The notes beneath the pieces were generated by a model, which had not been told where the DNA came from, searched no databases, and was given only the letters and a program-made list of their open reading frames with translations. DNA of 64,000 bases from Hyphomicrobiales bacterium (GTDB lineage: Bacteria > Pseudomonadota > Alphaproteobacteria > Rhizobiales > Rhizobiaceae): NCBI GenBank assembly GCA_900472625.1, contig UCIT01000062.1:1-64000 (forward strand), read 5' to 3'. Position numbers and translations under genes: made by a program. Every line of letters starts with the position of its first letter. Position 1 is the stretch's first letter. This document shows, one piece after another, positions 1 to 7,129 of the stretch.

Positions 1-34
1 GCGGCTTGTTGCGCTCAAACTTACTCTTTGCCAT
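1..34 (-). CDS. tuf: Elongation factor Tu, first 11 codons only (partial)
   Basis: Read leftwards, the window edge holds the start of EF-Tu: the codons give MAKSKFERNKP, the conserved N-terminus of alphaproteobacterial EF-Tu, the GTPase that carries aminoacyl-tRNA to the ribosome. An AGGA ribosome-binding site lies at 44-47. Everything after the first 11 codons is outside the window. tRNA-Gly and tRNA-Tyr sit upstream on the same strand, the order found in the enterobacterial tyrU-glyT-tufB operon, but a gene on the opposite strand now separates them from tuf. The 262 bases between this start and the next gene hold no other gene I can see. Confidence 0.9.
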   Translation of the reverse strand, partial: MAKSKFERNKP

Positions 35-296
35 TTGAATGCTTCCTGTGAACGAAATGGATGACCCCGGCGAACCGGTTTAGTGCCGCCGTTTAAGGGT
101 TTCGGCGGAATTGCGCAAGACTTAATTGCGGACGCTATTCCTAGCTGCAGCCGCATATGGGAACGAAGCATCCGATCGGCAATATCAGCGCCGGATCATG
201 GGCCTAGGTTTTCGACAAGAGCGGGCACAACCGCTTGACGCTATGCTATTACTTTGCGTGCCGGACTGACCCCGGCCACAGTCTTGGGAGCACGCC

Positions 297-806
297 ATGG
301 AACCGAAGGCCATTGCAAAACGATCGGCAGGAAACTTTGTGATCTTTGCCGCCTGCGCATTCATATTATGGATACTGGCGGCCGCAATTGACTGGATCGC
401 GCAGCTCACGCGCCTATCGACGCCGGAGCGAATGCCGGCGCTTGCGGCCTCGATTGTCAGTTCGTCGACGTTGCAGGCGATCATCGCCATATGGCTTTTG
501 ACGGCTGCGGTCGCGATCGCCTTTCCCAGCGTGCTGCGGCCGCTTTCCACCACAACGACGCTGATGTTCGATGTCGGCTACGGCATCCTCGGCGCGCTGA
601 CCGGTTTCGGCATCGCCATCGGCCTGTTTGGCGGCGGCTGGTCGATCCTGCTACGCGCTTTGATCTATAGCGTCATCATAGCAGTCGGCTATTTCGCCGT
701 TCGGAAATGGTTGTCGAGGGACGAGTTCACGGTTTCCGGGCGAACGCGCTGGACGGCGGCCGGAATCATCGCGCTGGCCTCGCCCTTCGTACTGCTTTGG
801 GGCTGA
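297..806 (+). CDS. Predicted multi-pass inner-membrane protein, unknown function
   Basis: A 169-residue protein with about five hydrophobic segments (roughly residues 14-38, 55-80, 88-115, 118-138 and 150-168), so it should sit in the inner membrane. GGGAG stands 7-8 bases before the ATG, which supports the start. I recognise no family or catalytic motif. It lies between the start of tuf and the leftward tRNA-Gly gene, and is transcribed against both, so it splits what looks like an ancestral Tyr-Gly-tuf unit. The reading frame and hydrophobic pattern look real; the function is unknown. Confidence 0.72.
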   Translation: MEPKAIAKRSAGNFVIFAACAFILWILAAAIDWIAQLTRLSTPERMPALAASIVSSSTLQAIIAIWLLTAAVAIAFPSVLRPLSTTTTLMFDVGYGILGALTGFGIAIGLFGGGWSILLRALIYSVIIAVGYFAVRKWLSRDEFTVSGRTRWTAAGIIALASPFVLLWG

Positions 807-894
807 GGCCGTCTATCTGCACGTTTTTACACGGACATTAGAAGCAAGCGTCGCATGTGCGGCGCTATGAAATACGGATCGTGATGTGAAATCA

Positions 895-968
895 TGGAGC
901 GGGTAGCGGGAATCGAACCCGCGTATTCAGCTTGGAAGGCTGCTGCTCTACCATTGAGCTATACCCGC
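895..968 (-). tRNA. tRNA-Gly (anticodon UCC)
   Basis: The complement folds as a tRNA with a GCGGGTA/TACCCGC acceptor stem, a TCC anticodon in the loop CTTCCAA, a GGTTCGAATCC-type T arm, and an encoded CCA at 895-897. It lies 26 bases downstream of tRNA-Tyr on the same strand, so the two are probably cotranscribed. Confidence 0.96.
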
Positions 969-993
969 GCGGGTGGTCTGATCCGAGGACGAA

Positions 994-1078
994 TGGTGGA
1001 GAGAGTTGGATTTGAACCAACGTAGGCTGAGCCAACGGATTTACAGTCCGTCCCCTTTAACCACTCGGGCATCTCTCC
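994..1078 (-). tRNA. tRNA-Tyr (anticodon GUA)
   Basis: The complement gives a class II tRNA with a long variable arm, GGAGAGA/TCTCTCC acceptor stem, GTA anticodon (ACTGTAAAT context) and encoded CCA at 994-996. The long variable arm and GTA anticodon identify tRNA-Tyr. A good promoter lies upstream at 1151-1179. Confidence 0.96.
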
Positions 1079-1150
1079 AGTTTTTCGTCCGGATCGTTAG
1101 ACCAAGTCTGCTAGACTTTCGAAGCGTTGCCGCCCTCGGTCTGCGCCGCG

Positions 1151-1179
1151 TATATGACCGGACGATTTCCTCATGTCAA
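1151..1179 (-). promoter_or_regulatory. Probable sigma-70 promoter for the tRNA-Tyr/tRNA-Gly unit
   Basis: On the minus strand a perfect -35 TTGACA (complement of 1174-1179) is followed, after exactly 17 bases, by CATATA (complement of 1151-1156). This fits the rhizobial CTTGAC-N17-CTATAT pattern. It points toward tRNA-Tyr, whose 5' end is about 70 bases downstream. Confidence 0.7.
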
Positions 1180-1282
1180 CACGATGACGATGGAAAATAT
1201 GTGAAAAATGTCATCGGCCGTGGAAAGCCCCTGTGCCGAAAGAAATCCTATACGGAAAGAAGTGCCGCCGTTATAAAGCGGC

Positions 1283-2173
1283 ATGAGCAAAGACAATAAA
1301 ACCGGCGGCCCGCCCGCAGACGATAAATCCGCCAAGGACACGCACTACGCCACTTTGCGTCGTGCGCACCGCGACAACAAGCGCGAACGCGGCGATATTC
1401 CTACCCCAGGCTTCCAGAAGCGCAAGCGTGGCGGCGACGACTGGAAGCCGCCGGCGCTGGCACCGGATCAGGTCTATCTTTACGGCCTGCACACCGTTCG
1501 CGCCGCCCTTGAGAACAAGGAACGCAAGAAGATCAAGCTGTCGGTGACGCAGAACGCGCTGGCGCGCCTCGAGGTCGATCCCGACACTCTCGGCATTCCT
1601 GTCGAGATGGTCTCGCCGCAGGATATCGACAAGGTGCTCGGCCCCGATGCCATCCACCAGGGCGTGATGCTGGAAACCCGCCCCCTGCCCGTCCGCCGCC
1701 TCGAAGCGCTGCAGGACAGCCCGCTGATCCTGGTGCTCGATCAGGTGACGGATCCGCACAATGTCGGCGCCATCATGCGCTCGGCTGTCGCCTTCAACGC
1801 CGGCGCCGTGATCACTACCCAGCGCCACAGCCCGACCGAATCAGGCGTGCTGGCGAAATCGGCATCCGGCGCACTGGAATTGATCCCTTATATACAGATC
1901 ACCAACCTCGCCGATGCGCTTGGCGCTCTGCATAAGCTCGGCTTTCAGTCGATCGGACTTGATTCGGAAGGGCCCGCTCCCCTCGAGGGGACGTTCAGCG
2001 GCGAGAAGGTGGCTCTGGTGCTCGGCGCCGAGGGCAAGGGCCTGCGGCAGAAGACGCGCGAAACGGTCCATGCGCTGGCGAGGCTCGATATGCCCGGAGA
2101 GATCAAGTCCCTGAACGTCTCCAACGCAGCGGCAATTTCGCTTTACGCGGCGCGCCAGCATCTGAAAGGCTGA
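1283..2173 (+). CDS. rlmB: 23S rRNA 2'-O-ribose methyltransferase, RlmB/TrmH (SpoU) family
   Basis: This 296-residue protein has the TrmH/SpoU layout: a basic, charged N-terminal tail (residues 1-60), the substrate-binding domain beginning at VYLYGLHTVRAAL, then the knotted SPOUT methyltransferase domain. Motif 1 is seen at DQVTDPHNVGAIMRSA, motif 2 at LVLGAEGKGLR, and motif 3 at IKSLNVSNAAAISLY. RlmB 2'-O-methylates G2251 in the peptidyl-transferase loop of 23S rRNA; that specificity is inferred from the family. A short hairpin (GCCGC 1264-1268 with GCGGC 1278-1282) sits just before the ATG where a Shine-Dalgarno would be expected, so start-site access may be structured. Its neighbours are tRNA genes. 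Confidence 0.9.
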   Translation: MSKDNKTGGPPADDKSAKDTHYATLRRAHRDNKRERGDIPTPGFQKRKRGGDDWKPPALAPDQVYLYGLHTVRAALENKERKKIKLSVTQNALARLEVDPDTLGIPVEMVSPQDIDKVLGPDAIHQGVMLETRPLPVRRLEALQDSPLILVLDQVTDPHNVGAIMRSAVAFNAGAVITTQRHSPTESGVLAKSASGALELIPYIQITNLADALGALHKLGFQSIGLDSEGPAPLEGTFSGEKVALVLGAEGKGLRQKTRETVHALARLDMPGEIKSLNVSNAAAISLYAARQHLKG

Positions 2174-2186
2174 AGCGCTGGGCAAG

Positions 2187-2213
2187 GATCACGGCAACGG
2201 GTTTGTCGTGATC
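2187..2213 (+). terminator. Hairpin downstream of rlmB, possible terminator
   Basis: GATCACGGCAA (2187-2197) pairs with TTGTCGTGATC (2203-2213) with one mismatch and a 5-base loop, 14 bases after the rlmB stop. There is no T-run, so it may terminate weakly, or simply stabilise the 3' end. Confidence 0.4.
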
Positions 2214-2314
2214 TGTGCATTGCTTCGACCGGCGGCGATCGTTGCCGGTCATCCTGTTTTGCTGCCTGTTGACTATCGAGCCCTACGCTCAGACCACAAG
2301 GAGAAGCACTCGAC

Positions 2315-2467
2315 ATGGCAGTCCGCCCCCTTCTCATCGGCATCGTGTTCGTCGCCATTCTCGTTGCCATCATTCTCAGCATCACCTGGATCGACAAGAC
2401 GCAGCCCTTGCATCAGCCCGACCCACTCGCTCCCGCCACCAATCCGGCGCTCACGCCTGCTCAATAG
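2315..2467 (+). CDS. Small single-pass membrane protein, 50 residues
   Basis: ATG at 2315, preceded by AAGGAG at 2298-2303, opens a 50-codon frame. After MAVRP comes one strong hydrophobic helix (about residues 6-24, rich in Ile/Val/Leu), then a Pro-rich hydrophilic tail (QPLHQPDPLAPAT) that could face the periplasm. It is too short for most gene finders. The ribosome-binding site and the clean membrane pattern suggest it is expressed. I do not recognise a named family. A second tiny membrane protein follows at 2538. Confidence 0.6.
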   Translation: MAVRPLLIGIVFVAILVAIILSITWIDKTQPLHQPDPLAPATNPALTPAQ

Positions 2468-2537
2468 GCGCATGACCGCTTCCGGAACTGAATAGCGCTG
2501 CTCGCGTTTCTACCTCGGTCAAACAAGGAGAAGTCGC

Positions 2538-2675
2538 GTGCGCATAATGATTGCGGTCATTGCCCTCATGGTCGTTTCGGTGCTGAGCATTGCCACCATG
2601 CCGTCGTCAGGCGACGGAATGGGCGAGAGCGGCGACCATCTGCAGTCCAGTGTGCGACAGACCGTGCAGAACTAG
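2538..2675 (+). CDS. Small membrane or secreted peptide, 45 residues, GTG start
   Basis: GTG at 2538 has AAGGAG at 2525-2530, seven bases away, which is an ideal ribosome-binding site. The product starts VRIMIAVIALMVVSVLSIATM, one hydrophobic segment or uncleaved signal, followed by a small Ser/Gly/Asp-rich tail (SSGDGMGESGDHLQSS). It follows the 2315-2467 peptide by 70 bases and could be cotranscribed with it. Function unknown; the strength of the ribosome-binding site is the main evidence. Confidence 0.55.
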   Translation: MRIMIAVIALMVVSVLSIATMPSSGDGMGESGDHLQSSVRQTVQN

Positions 2676-2773
2676 CCTCCGCGAAGGGACGGCTGTTGAA
2701 ATCCGCCAGTCGAATCAAATCCATCCGGATTTGTTCTTTACAGGACGCCAGAATCTGTTATTTGGCGGGCGTT

Positions 2774-2849
<76 letters not shown>

Positions 2850-2912
2850 TTTTCTGAACGATTTCAGATCATTAGCGGTAAGCTTGCAATTTCAAAAATG
2901 CTTAGCTGACGA

Positions 2913-3644
2913 TTATTGCGTATCTCCACCGACGCCGTGCCAATAGCGAATACCGGTGTTTTCAGCCACCATAGGATCGGCCGTGTAAATCGGTGCGCCT
3001 TGCGCCTGAAGACGTTGCAGGATCGAATGATCGACCTGCTGGTGAAGCCTCCCCAGGCCGGCATCGTTATAAGCATGTCCGGCGGACATCGGATTGATGC
3101 CGGTAATCACAACGGCCGGAGCTTTGTGGTAGAGCGCAAACAGGACGGCGTTCACTCCGGTGGAAACTTTGGAATCCGCATCGAGTTCAAGACTGTGTTG
3201 GCCGGCAACTTTGTCCAGAAGCGCCATTCGTTCGTAGCGATCGACGATGTGAAGGTCCTCGTAGCCGTAGTCGAACGCTCTCAATCCGCGCTCCAATCGC
3301 TGGCGATCGCGTTTTCTCCACAGAAACACATAAAGTGAGCCTGTTCGCCGGCTCGAAAGTACGCGGCGAACTTCCATTGCATTTCGGGTCGTCCCCTCGA
3401 CCTGATTGAACATCATCATGGTGATATCAGGATCAGGAATCCCCCATTCAGATGTGACGAATTGCGATCCGTTGACCGTGATCACCGTAAATGTCTCGTC
3501 GAAGCCTTCAGGCTTGTGAGAGACCGGGGCGGAGCCCACAACGACCACCGGGCCGCGAAATTTCCGTAGAAGCGGTGGTGGGGTCGGTCGCAATAGTCGA
3601 TATTTCAGGGCGCGATATGCGCCTTTCCTTAGCTCCGAAAACAT
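2913..3644 (-). CDS. Predicted glycosyltransferase of the sialyltransferase fold (GT42/DUF115-like)
   Basis: I take the ATG at 3644 (MFSELRKG), which has a GGGGGGAG ribosome-binding site; an upstream in-frame extension looks non-coding. The 243-residue product has an N-terminal nucleotide-binding strand VVVVGSAP (33-40), VNGS (57-60) like the end of a sialylmotif L, and STGVNAVLFALY followed by VVITGI (161-183) like sialylmotif S, then His-rich loops (H190, H201, H206). This order is typical of GT42 and related enzymes that transfer sialic acid, Kdo or other acidic sugars from CMP donors. Donor and acceptor are unknown. It is transcribed away from a GT8-like gene and a second sialyltransferase-fold gene, suggesting one surface-glycan cassette. 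Confidence 0.6.
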   Translation of the reverse strand: MFSELRKGAYRALKYRLLRPTPPPLLRKFRGPVVVVGSAPVSHKPEGFDETFTVITVNGSQFVTSEWGIPDPDITMMMFNQVEGTTRNAMEVRRVLSSRRTGSLYVFLWRKRDRQRLERGLRAFDYGYEDLHIVDRYERMALLDKVAGQHSLELDADSKVSTGVNAVLFALYHKAPAVVITGINPMSAGHAYNDAGLGRLHQQVDHSILQRLQAQGAPIYTADPMVAENTGIRYWHGVGGDTQ

Positions 3645-3986
3645 GGCTGGCTCCCCCCACCCCGATCTAGCCCGTAAACGCACGCGTTTGCCTGAAGTTC
3701 CACATCGCCGTCGACTGCTGGCAGATGAACCCGTCCGCACTATCGATCGCGCGTGACGTACCACTCAGCACGCGGACGCCTCGACGAAGGCGTTCCCGCC
3801 CTGCGGGGATAACGCCTGTGCAATGTTAGCCATTGTCAGGGGCGGTTGGCGATAAACACAATTTAGGTATGTGGAAAATTCACGTTGGCCTACTCGTCAG
3901 CGATGTTATGGTCGTCTAAACAAGGCCAGAGGCATGTGATGATGCATTGCCCCGTTTGCACTATCTCATCGAAGGAGGAACGATGC

Positions 3987-4685
3987 ATGGCGGATCTATC
4001 GGTATTTATTGGATGGGATTCCCGCGAAGATATCGCGTACCAGGTCGCAAAGGCGACGCTGCTTGAAAACGCGTCCATCGACGTCGACGTTCATCCGATC
4101 AAGCTGCAGGACCTCGTGGACCGCGGGGTCTACACGCGTGAGGTCGATCCCCTGGCATCGACCGAGTTCACCTACTCCCGATTCTTCACACCCTGGCTTG
4201 CCGACTACAAAGGCTGGGCGCTATTCTGCGACTGCGACTTCCTTTTCTTCGGCGACGTCGCCGATCTCCTGAAATACCGGGACGACACCAAAGCGGTCTC
4301 CTGCATCCATCATGACTACACGCCGAAGGAAGGCGTGAAGATGGATGGCAAGGTACAGACCAACTATCCCCGTAAGAACTGGTCGTCGTTCATGCTCTTC
4401 AACTGCGAGCATCCCGCGACCCGCAAGCTGACGCCGGAACTGATCAATGCCGAGAGTGGGGCTTTCCTTCACCGGCTGCAGTGGGCAGATGACAGCGAGA
4501 TCGGCGAAATCCCGGAAGAATGGAACTGGCTGGAGGGCTGGAGCACGCCACCGGCAAAGGGCTTCCCGAAGGGTGTTCACTACACAAACGGCGGACCATG
4601 GTTTCATAATTGGCAGGATGTGGAGTATGCACAGGTGTGGCTAGACAAAGCGCTTGCCATAGACCCACATTTTAAGCCCGTTTGA
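3987..4685 (+). CDS. Glycosyltransferase, GT8-like (GT-A fold, DxD motif)
   Basis: The start at 3987 (MADLSVFIGWD) follows AAGGAGG (3972-3978) by eight bases and is preferred to a 34-codon upstream extension. The 232-residue product shows the GT8 pattern: VFIGWDSRE at the N-terminus, STEFTYSRFF (58-67), the metal-binding DCD at residues 82-84 in a hydrophobic context, and HYTNGGPW near the C-terminus, matching the GT8 HxxGxxKPW-type motif. Such enzymes move a hexose or related sugar from a nucleotide-sugar donor. Acceptor unknown. The next gene starts only 10 bases after this stop, so the two are probably one operon. Confidence 0.75.
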   Translation: MADLSVFIGWDSREDIAYQVAKATLLENASIDVDVHPIKLQDLVDRGVYTREVDPLASTEFTYSRFFTPWLADYKGWALFCDCDFLFFGDVADLLKYRDDTKAVSCIHHDYTPKEGVKMDGKVQTNYPRKNWSSFMLFNCEHPATRKLTPELINAESGAFLHRLQWADDSEIGEIPEEWNWLEGWSTPPAKGFPKGVHYTNGGPWFHNWQDVEYAQVWLDKALAIDPHFKPV

Positions 4686-4695
4686 AAGCCTTGGA

Positions 4696-5526
4696 ATGAA
4701 TGTATCGGAAACAAACCATGCTGCGGACAGCAGCATGGGAAAAGCTAGGGACCAAGAGTGGCGATCGCTCTTGGCCGACTACAGTGACATCGTCCTGGTT
4801 GCCAACAGCGACGAAGTCGATATCAACGTACTGGTAGCGCGCTATCCCGAAACGACGCTCTTCATCTTCTTCAACAAGGTCTACAAGGTCCTGAAGGAGC
4901 CGTTCAAGCACAAATGCCTGCTGTTTTCGCGCAGCGGGACCACAGGTGCAAACCTGGTGAAGAGCGGCAAGGTGTCGAAGGTTCTCGAATATTTCGACAA
5001 GGACAGCTTCCTCGGCGTCGTCAACATGACGATCGGAGATCGGGAAAAGCCCAGTCCCGCGGCTGCGTTTGGCGGTGTCGACGTCAGGCATCTCGATCTG
5101 ACGGAGATTTTCGCTCCATTCTATCCATCGACATCGATCCCGACCAGCGGCTTTGCGCTCTGCTTCTGGCTGACGACATTGCAGATTGACGCGAAGGTGA
5201 CGTTGGCAGGGTTTTCGTCAAAACGCAGCGAGCGCTATCAGGTTTTCGATGTTCACGACTGGACGTTCGAGCAGGTTCTGCTGCGCCTGATGTATCGCAA
5301 GGGCAAAATTGACGTTATCGGGCGAGAGCACAGCAATCGATACGCCAAGCTTGTCGAGCACTTCCCTGAGTATTCTGCCGATGACGTTGCCCTGACAGCC
5401 GATGAAGTTCTGGCCGAACGGCTGGTGAACCTCAGCTCGATCGTTGACCGACTGATGCATGTCACCCGCTTCCTGCGCTTTATCGAGCGTTCCTTCAAAA
5501 AGCTGACGAAGAAGAAGCCGAAATAA
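4696..5526 (+). CDS. Predicted glycosyltransferase of the sialyltransferase fold (GT29-like motifs)
   Basis: A 276-residue protein placed 10 bases after the GT8-like gene. I see IVLVANSDEVDINVL (32-46) as the first nucleotide-binding unit, PTSGFALCFWL (149-159) followed by VTLAGF (168-173), which resembles sialylmotif S (P-S-T-G ... GF), and H187-x4-E192, the spacing of sialylmotif VS, whose His is catalytic in GT29 enzymes. The C-terminus is basic (KKLTKKKPK) and may touch the membrane. Rhizobia rarely make sialic acid, so the donor may be CMP-Kdo or another acidic sugar. The ribosome-binding site is weak; Met14 is another possible start. The family call is by motif only. Confidence 0.6.
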   Translation: MNVSETNHAADSSMGKARDQEWRSLLADYSDIVLVANSDEVDINVLVARYPETTLFIFFNKVYKVLKEPFKHKCLLFSRSGTTGANLVKSGKVSKVLEYFDKDSFLGVVNMTIGDREKPSPAAAFGGVDVRHLDLTEIFAPFYPSTSIPTSGFALCFWLTTLQIDAKVTLAGFSSKRSERYQVFDVHDWTFEQVLLRLMYRKGKIDVIGREHSNRYAKLVEHFPEYSADDVALTADEVLAERLVNLSSIVDRLMHVTRFLRFIERSFKKLTKKKPK

Positions 5527-5754
5527 AAAGCAGAGTGGCATCGATACCATCGCAACATCGTCGTTCTCAGAATTGCATGCTCAGACCGAAATTGCCGATT
5601 GCACTGTCGTGCCTGCGTTTATACCGCTGATCTGGCTTGCTGCGGTCATCCGGTCAGCGCGCAGTTTCCCGCGAGCGAGCCGCCGCAATTTGAAAATGCC
5701 TTGTCGCGCCTGCCCATAATCATTTAGGTAGGCGGACACCACAAAGGGCATTGC

Positions 5755-6528
5755 ATGAGCCTATCCTTTCAGACGCTGTGTTTCCTGGCTTCTCCCGCAC
5801 CAGAAGCTCTTGCCGCACGGGACGAACTGATTCGCATCTACGGTGACGTGCCGGCCAAGGAGGCTGATGTGATCGTCGCTCTCGGTGGCGACGGCTTCAT
5901 GCTGCAGACGCTGCACAGGACGATGAATTCCGGCAGGCTGGTTTACGGGATGAACCGCGGGTCCGTCGGCTTCCTGATGAATGATTACAGGACGGAAGCG
6001 CTGCGCGAGCGAATCAATGCGGCGGTGGAGAATACATTCCGTCCCCTGCAGATGACGACGATGAATGCCGACGGCACCAGCGATACGGCGCTGGCGATCA
6101 ACGAGGTCTCGCTGTTTCGCCAGTCCTACCAGGCCGCCAAGCTCAAGGTGGAGGTGGACGGCGTCGTGCGTCTCGAGGAATTGATCTGCGACGGGCTGAT
6201 GGTGGCGACGCCCGCCGGATCGACGGCGTACAATCTCTCGGCGCATGGGCCGATCCTGCCGCTGGATGCACCGCTGCTGGCGATGACGCCGGTCAGTGCG
6301 TTTCGTCCGCGCCGCTGGCGAGGGGCGTTGCTGCCGAACAAAGTCACCGTCGATATCCACATCCTCGAGGGCGAGAAGCGGCCCGTCAACGCGGTTGCGG
6401 ACAACTCCGAGGTCAAATCTGTGCTGCATATCCGCATCGCGCAATCCGAGCACATGACGGCGCGCATCCTTTCGGATCCCGACCGGTCATGGTCGGACCG
6501 GATTCTTGCCGAGCAGTTCGAGGATTAG
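5755..6528 (+). CDS. nadK: NAD kinase
   Basis: NadK phosphorylates NAD to NADP in the cytosol. The 257-residue length is normal for the rhizobial enzyme. The GGDG motif is at residues 44-47 (VIVALGGDGFML), GMNRGSVGFL follows, then the NE motif in LAINEVSLFR, and the conserved Gly-rich core LMVATPAGSTAYNLSAHGPI. The stop is followed after four bases by the ATG of a small secreted protein, so the two are likely cotranscribed. The 228 bases upstream hold no gene and presumably the promoter. Confidence 0.95.
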   Translation: MSLSFQTLCFLASPAPEALAARDELIRIYGDVPAKEADVIVALGGDGFMLQTLHRTMNSGRLVYGMNRGSVGFLMNDYRTEALRERINAAVENTFRPLQMTTMNADGTSDTALAINEVSLFRQSYQAAKLKVEVDGVVRLEELICDGLMVATPAGSTAYNLSAHGPILPLDAPLLAMTPVSAFRPRRWRGALLPNKVTVDIHILEGEKRPVNAVADNSEVKSVLHIRIAQSEHMTARILSDPDRSWSDRILAEQFED

Positions 6529-6532
6529 AGTG

Positions 6533-7072
6533 ATGAGACGTCTTGCGCTGGCTTTAACTTCGCTTCTGTTTGCGGGCTGGGCGGTGAGCACACATGCGGC
6601 CGAAGCGCCCGATCCGATCCTGCCGGCGGCCATCACCTTCGCGACGAGCACGGGTTATTGGGAGGACGACGGAAGCTCGCCTGAAGTGACGCGCTCGCCG
6701 CCAGCCACATCAACAAGTTCGCCTCAGCCAAGTCCCAGTGCGCCCACATCAGCGCCACCGTCGGGGCCGCGCCACGGCTATTACAAGCTTTTCGCCGTGC
6801 GTCAGGCAGACCGGACCGCCAAAGTCTATCTCCAGCAAATCGCTCAGACCGACAACGGGCCGGATATCGTTTCCACCGTGGAATTGCAGGAATTGAACGA
6901 CCTCAATCCCTATGTAACCGACATCCGCCCTGAAAATTCAACGGGTCGGCTCAACGAACCCGGCCTGTTCGCCATGGTCTATCTGAAGACGGATCCGGAC
7001 GGCGATGCGGACAGTTGGACGGTCGCAATCGATGAGTTCGGCGACATCAGCGTCGAGAAATCCGGCCACTGA
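6533..7072 (+). CDS. Secreted protein of unknown function with Pro/Ser/Thr linker
   Basis: I start at 6533 (MRRLALAL), four bases after the nadK stop. The 179-residue product has a clear Sec signal peptide (about residues 1-23, ending THAAEA), a low-complexity Ser/Thr/Pro stretch around residues 50-80, and a C-terminal part (HGYYKLFAVRQADRTAKVYLQQI onward in short) with alternating hydrophobic residues, probably a small beta domain. No cysteines or recognised motif. It is likely periplasmic. A strong two-way terminator follows at 7081-7107. Confidence 0.75.
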   Translation: MRRLALALTSLLFAGWAVSTHAAEAPDPILPAAITFATSTGYWEDDGSSPEVTRSPPATSTSSPQPSPSAPTSAPPSGPRHGYYKLFAVRQADRTAKVYLQQIAQTDNGPDIVSTVELQELNDLNPYVTDIRPENSTGRLNEPGLFAMVYLKTDPDGDADSWTVAIDEFGDISVEKSGH

Positions 7073-7080
7073 GCGAAGTC

Positions 7081-7107
7081 AAAAAAGGCCCCAAGCGGGG
7101 CCTTTTT
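7081..7107. terminator. Bidirectional rho-independent terminator
   Basis: GGCCCC (7087-7092), loop AAGC, GGGGCC (7097-7102), then five Ts; on the other strand six As become a T-run. It serves the nadK unit from the left and prfB from the right. Confidence 0.9.
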
Positions 7108-7129
7108 CATGTTGTCTGCAGACCACTGA

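Noticed and set aside
1006..1299. Rightward frame of 97 codons
   Set aside because: Runs across tRNA-Tyr and its promoter, so cannot be a normal gene.
3645..3764. N-terminal extension of the GT42-like protein
   Set aside because: The added 40 residues are Arg/Ser-rich noise and the internal ATG at 3644 has a strong ribosome-binding site.
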